NCBI GenBank assembly: GCA_031769625.1
Contig: JAUIMM010000113.1
Span: 11,047,001 to 11,111,000 of the forward strand
Length of the DNA: 64,000 bases
Direction: 5' to 3'
DNA from: Taudactylus pleione
Taxonomy: Eukaryota; Chordata; Amphibia; Anura; Myobatrachidae
Shown: positions 60,070-64,000 of the stretch, piece after piece
How the letters are laid out: each line of letters opens with the position of its first letter
Numbering within the stretch: the stretch's first letter is position 1
Notes under the pieces: generated by a model
The model's input: the letters and a program-made list of their open reading frames with translations, nothing else
What the model was told of the DNA's origin: nothing
Database searches by the model: none
Program-made: the position numbers and the translations under genes

Positions 60070-61629
60070 ATGATCACAGTAGCTGCATCCATGATGGGTT
60101 TTACAAAATTTACTAAATTTAGAGGCTCAGAGAACTATGCCACAGGGAATTTCGCAATGAAGATGCAAATTTAGTGTAAGAGGCTGTGGAAGGTTATTAT
60201 TGACCCAGGTGACTGTCCAAACCCACATATTATTGACAAAAAATGGGAACTATTGGCTTAAGTGTTGAACAGCGCGTTTATTCATTCGTACATGGGAAAA
60301 TGTTAGCACATGACATGTGGATAGCCCTGCAGGCAGCTTATGAGTGTGGGGGGCTGATTAGAAGAATTAATATAAGGCTGTGACTGGGTGACCTCACTCG
60401 ACAAGGTGATCCACTGATCAAAACAGATGATGGTTACTCGTCCCTGAGTAACCTGAATGGTTTTATATCACTACTCCTAGGGATTCTCTCCCGTCGTCAG
60501 TAACCATCTGTTATTGACTCCTCCTACTGTGTAGTGGTGGATACTTTGCTGCCACCACCAGATTCCTACACTGGTACTGTACCTGTAACGACTCTTCCCA
60601 GGCTCCTACCATCGACACCTGCCTACTTCTGGTATGTGTGGACACTCTACTGCAACACTTCGTGTTAGTGTCGGCTAATTCTCACTGGTGTCTCACCATG
60701 GACCAGTCTGCATGGGGTAGCTGGCAGAGAGTTTTAGCTTAGAGATGCTGGGCTCAAACTAAAACAGCTGGAGAGCAGAAGAGCATTTTGCACTACTCTG
60801 GTGGTCACAGGGTACAGCAGATGAAGAGTCTTTGAGCAAGTCTCCGGCCACAGAGGCAAATACTATATAACACAAAGTATGAGTAACTACATTGATAGGA
60901 TGATTTCCATATTTCAGAAAGTAATGTCTGTAGATGTCCAAGTCAATGGTGAGGAAATCACCATGGCTACTGAGCTTAACACCTGAAATATATCTCCTAG
61001 TGGTAGCTCTAGAAGCTAATACAGCCAATATATGTACAGAGATTGTTAGAACTAACCTATTACAGTTCCAATAAGGAGTGCCAGTTGAATTAAGTGCTGA
61101 GAAAAATGCATTACATACTAAAGATGTAAAACCCAGACAATTCAAGTACAAGTGTTATGTACTGTATATCAAAACACAGGACACAAAGCATATGAGTGCA
61201 AACTTAGAAATATGAATGCTACACAGAAAAAGAAGTATAACAGCAAGAATGAGCAACAGAAGAGATTGCTGGTACATTGATTCAGGTGCTAATAGACATT
61301 TTAGTTGTAATTAAGCATGGTTCACTATATTGAACAAGTTTGATTCTATCACAGAAAGAAGAATAAGAGATGAAGCACTTACAGCTAAAATAGTTGGGAC
61401 AGTCACAACCCATCTGAAAGTAGAAGCTGAAAACAAAGTCACAGAAATCCAGGATATGTTATATGTACCAGATATGGTGACAAACCTCATAGCCACAATT
61501 ATACTGGAGCAGAGGGGACATACAGTAAGAGTCCAGCTTGCAAAAGGAAACTGTTGTGCAGAATAAAAGAGGGACTGTAATAGCAACAGGTACCCGATGC
61601 CAACAACTATATGACTTTGACAGAGAGTA
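60070..61629 (+). pseudogene. decayed Ty1/copia retrotransposon: gag, zinc knuckle, protease, start of integrase region
   Basis: In a changing plus-strand frame one reads FTKFRGSENYATGNFAMKMQ, then MWIALQAAYE, as in copia-type Gag; a CCHC knuckle remnant near 61,146-61,192 (GHKAYEC still readable); and at 61,270 WYIDSGANRHFS, the Asp-Ser-Gly protease site followed by the copia-type spacing. After one in-frame stop (61,312) the frame runs to 61,566 with LYVPDMVTNLIA, matching the copia LYVPDLxxNLLS motif. Gag has at least two stops and a frameshift, and about 370 bp (60,346-60,720) does not read as Gag. No integrase core, reverse transcriptase or RNase H follows. Non-functional. The copia class is well supported by three motifs in the right order. 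Confidence 0.82.
60602..60711 (+). repeat. 110-bp direct repeat, copy 2
   Basis: Second copy, 770 bp on, between the N-terminal gag-like part and the zinc-knuckle/protease part of the copia relic. Whether it is an LTR piece, a separate insert or a tandem duplication is unresolved. Confidence 0.85.
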
Positions 61630-63480
61630 GTGTTATGCGATGATGAATTCTGGATCACACACTAGGGAACCACACACTCGAGCGAGGGAGAGTCATGTGA
61701 CTTTTTGCAGATCACTCTATTATTTTTAATTTCTGATTAACTTTAACTTGGTTTTTAACTTATAATGCTGTCACCATTCTTTTTTTTTAATACGGATTTT
61801 TAAACCTTTGTATTCAGCTACTCATTCATTTTTTTCTTCTCTCCGACTTGATGTTATACTTACACACCCTGCCCGATGTAACCTACACAGTGTGCCCCAG
61901 ATGGCTACCTGGATGGTTATTTCTTGGGCAGGATAAACAAATACGAGGATCTATTCATTCAGTGTGTATTATATTACAAACGTTTCAGTCACCCGTATAT
62001 ATCATGCCCGAACTGCATCACTGTTTTGCTGTATTTGCTATTCCCTGTTTTGTACCATGTACTTCCGACCCACTGTATGATATACTGGTGTGCTATACCT
62101 CCACTGATGTGCATCCTCCATAGGCACGATGTACTTCATGTGGATCTATTCATACAGGGAACTTTATATCATACTGCCACACACATGTCAGTGTTCCCAT
62201 ATATGCTTCATAGTGCGCCCAACATGGCTGCCTCACCTGGTACACTCGTGGATGGGATGAAAAATACATGGACCTGAGGATTATGGTGGGACCCTACTCC
62301 TAGCGTTAGGATGCTGCAATCACCCATTTTGTGTCATCTCTTCTAGGCATAACCTATTCCACCCAGGGTAATCCTACCTAGTGCACCCAAGATGGCTGCC
62401 TCATTTGGTACCTTTGTGGGTGGAATATATAACCCATGGAAGATATTTCCCAAAATGGAAAAAACAAAAGAAAAAGTAGGATTTTCACAGTGCACAGATG
62501 GGATCTGGATACCTCAATTCCAAATATTTCTCTGAATAGATATTAAAACATGACTTTTATTGGATATTGTTTAAAATAATAATGGTTAGGTCCAAAATAT
62601 AAGGCGAAATATAATTAAAATAAATAGATATAATTAGGGTGTGTAAGTATATATAGAAGATTAAGAAAAGTGATTTAAAATTCTACCTAACACAGGACTG
62701 TTACACGCTGTTAAATATAATAAATATCTCTGGTACTGAAATAGGGTGACTTGTAATAATATCAAATGTTCATTGTATACTCAGAGAATAACATGTACAC
62801 AAGAATAATGACAAATAAAGGGGGAGAAAGGAGAAAATAGGAGGTCTGTATTTTATAGGGTATTGTCAATATGAATTTAATACTGTGAAGTCAATGTCTT
62901 TCCTTTTCCACAATATTGAAATGTTATACTGAGTAATGTATCAGAAAATATTGCTTCAATTCTGCAATGATGTTCAATATTGTTTGTTGAGTACTATTAG
63001 TTTTTATTTTCTATATTTTCAAACTGCTCACATCTAGAGCTTGTTAGTACATAAATTACTACATATATTGTGTTTTAGGTATATGACTTTCGCAGACCTC
63101 CTAATAAATGATATAAAATGTAACTGGCTTCTGATTCCAAAATTGTCCCATAACAATTTTCATAGGACTTGATATATCTGACTCTTCAAGTCAGTAATAA
63201 TACATTAATAGTATCATGTTATGTTGCCGGTGACATTATACTTATTAACTCTTTATGTTCCCCTGCAATACAATGGTATATGTATTTCTGAGTATAACAA
63301 TGTTATAGCAGACAGGCTGAGCTGGCAGTGTTACATACATTTAGAGTGTTGCAGTGTTGTATCAAGCCATCCAATTGCTACTATGTACTCGTATCTCACA
63401 TCCAGCTCTCCCTAGGCTAGCGGAATTATCAGGCAGTCTGACCGCTATCTGCATCACATTGTTTTTAACATACAAAGTCC
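61630..63480. other. no gene seen; three degenerate direct repeats
   Basis: Three related segments contain GTGCCCCAGATGGCTACCTG (61,890), GTGCGCCCAACATGGCTGCC (62,212) and GTGCACCCAAGATGGCTGCC (62,379). A second pair, GGATCTATTCATTCAGTG and GGATCTATTCATACAGGG, is at about 61,947 and 62,142. They may be 5' repeats of a retroelement; not assigned. The rest to 63,480 is AT-rich and featureless. Confidence 0.45.
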
Positions 63481-63534
63481 CCTTAAAGCCCGGTACAAAT
63501 ATGAACTGGTTTTATCAGTAGCGTGTGTAGCATA

Positions 63535-63735
63535 TGGTTGTGCTACAGTCCGGCGTCGGCGTGCTTTCCAACGCGCGTTTCGCCAATAGCTGCTTTATCA
63601 AGGCAGTGCAACCAGAGTGTCTGCCGTATCCTATTTTTATCCCCCCTAGGGAAATTCCATTGGTCAGTTTGAATTTACCTCTCCGTAGTACCATTCTGAT
63701 TGGTTCCCCAGCGGGCTCTATGGTGTAATGCTCTA
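63535..63735 (-). mobile_element. Penelope-like pLTR or hammerhead-derived relic (candidate)
   Basis: On the minus strand CTTGATAAAGCAGC is followed by GGCGAAACGCGCGTTGG. This matches the layout of the CTGATGAAG..CGAAACGCGTTGG sequences scattered through vertebrate genomes, linked to hammerhead motifs in Penelope-like elements. Two core positions differ from the consensus CUGAUGA, so it should not self-cleave. No reverse transcriptase is in view. Confidence 0.4.
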
Positions 63736-64000
63736 TCCAGCTTATTAATAACAAACGAGGATATTTTTGCAGTTAAGTGAGATGATATCAATATTTGCAG
63801 AAATCGGACATGACATGTGCACTAATATTATTTTAAACACATATATATTTTTCTTCTTATTTTTTTTTCTTTTCCTCCTTGTTTTATTATATAGATTAAA
63901 TAGACACTAATATATAATTACTAACACGATACACAATTAGTGCTTTCATATCACATTACACATCTATTACATAGATTAAAATATATGAATGATATCACGA
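63736..64000. other. no gene seen
   Basis: AT-rich sequence to the window end. Confidence 0.3.

Overview
This window looks like repeat-dense intergenic or intronic DNA from a large vertebrate genome, most likely a frog. The evidence is the mix of small DNA transposons (3-bp-duplication MITEs, hATs, a Tigger/MER2-like element), a LINE-1-like 3' end, a decayed Ty1/copia element, long foldback elements and very low coding density. The species call is inference. No complete protein-coding gene is supported. The only host-gene candidate is a pair of possible exons at the left end (ending at 889, and 3087-3233).

Layout. 1-16,675: mostly unannotatable DNA with separable mobile elements: a Tigger-like element (2365-2792), a foldback with a telomere-like core (3733-4382), several MITEs and palindromic elements (8005-12,150), a 52-bp minisatellite (13,757-14,410) and a hAT carrying a minisatellite (15,106-15,689). 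16,676-17,185: the 3' end of a LINE-1-like ORF2 on the minus strand, running without a seam into the satellite. 17,170-45,234: a 28-kb satellite of 19/20-bp monomers with layered higher-order repeats (39 bp, 97/136/233 bp, about 1.7, 4.2 and 6.2 kb). 45,235-46,003: a MITE inserted near the array's right edge, then a 40-bp satellite remnant. 46,004-64,000: nested MITEs and hATs, two more minisatellite-bearing hATs, a 550-bp element built of about twelve consecutive different hairpins, a 145-bp repeat, a (CA)34 tract, a broken copia gag-protease region and a Penelope/hammerhead-like motif.

How it fits together. The window is a record of repeat birth and insertion. The satellite may have arisen from codons at the end of LINE-1 ORF2 and then grown by repeated kilobase-scale duplication. 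MITEs with 3-bp target duplications insert into one another and into the satellite. Three hATs with 8-bp target duplications have each grown an internal minisatellite. The best candidates for something undescribed are the LINE-to-satellite junction with its layered structure, and the multi-hairpin element at 53,356-53,905.
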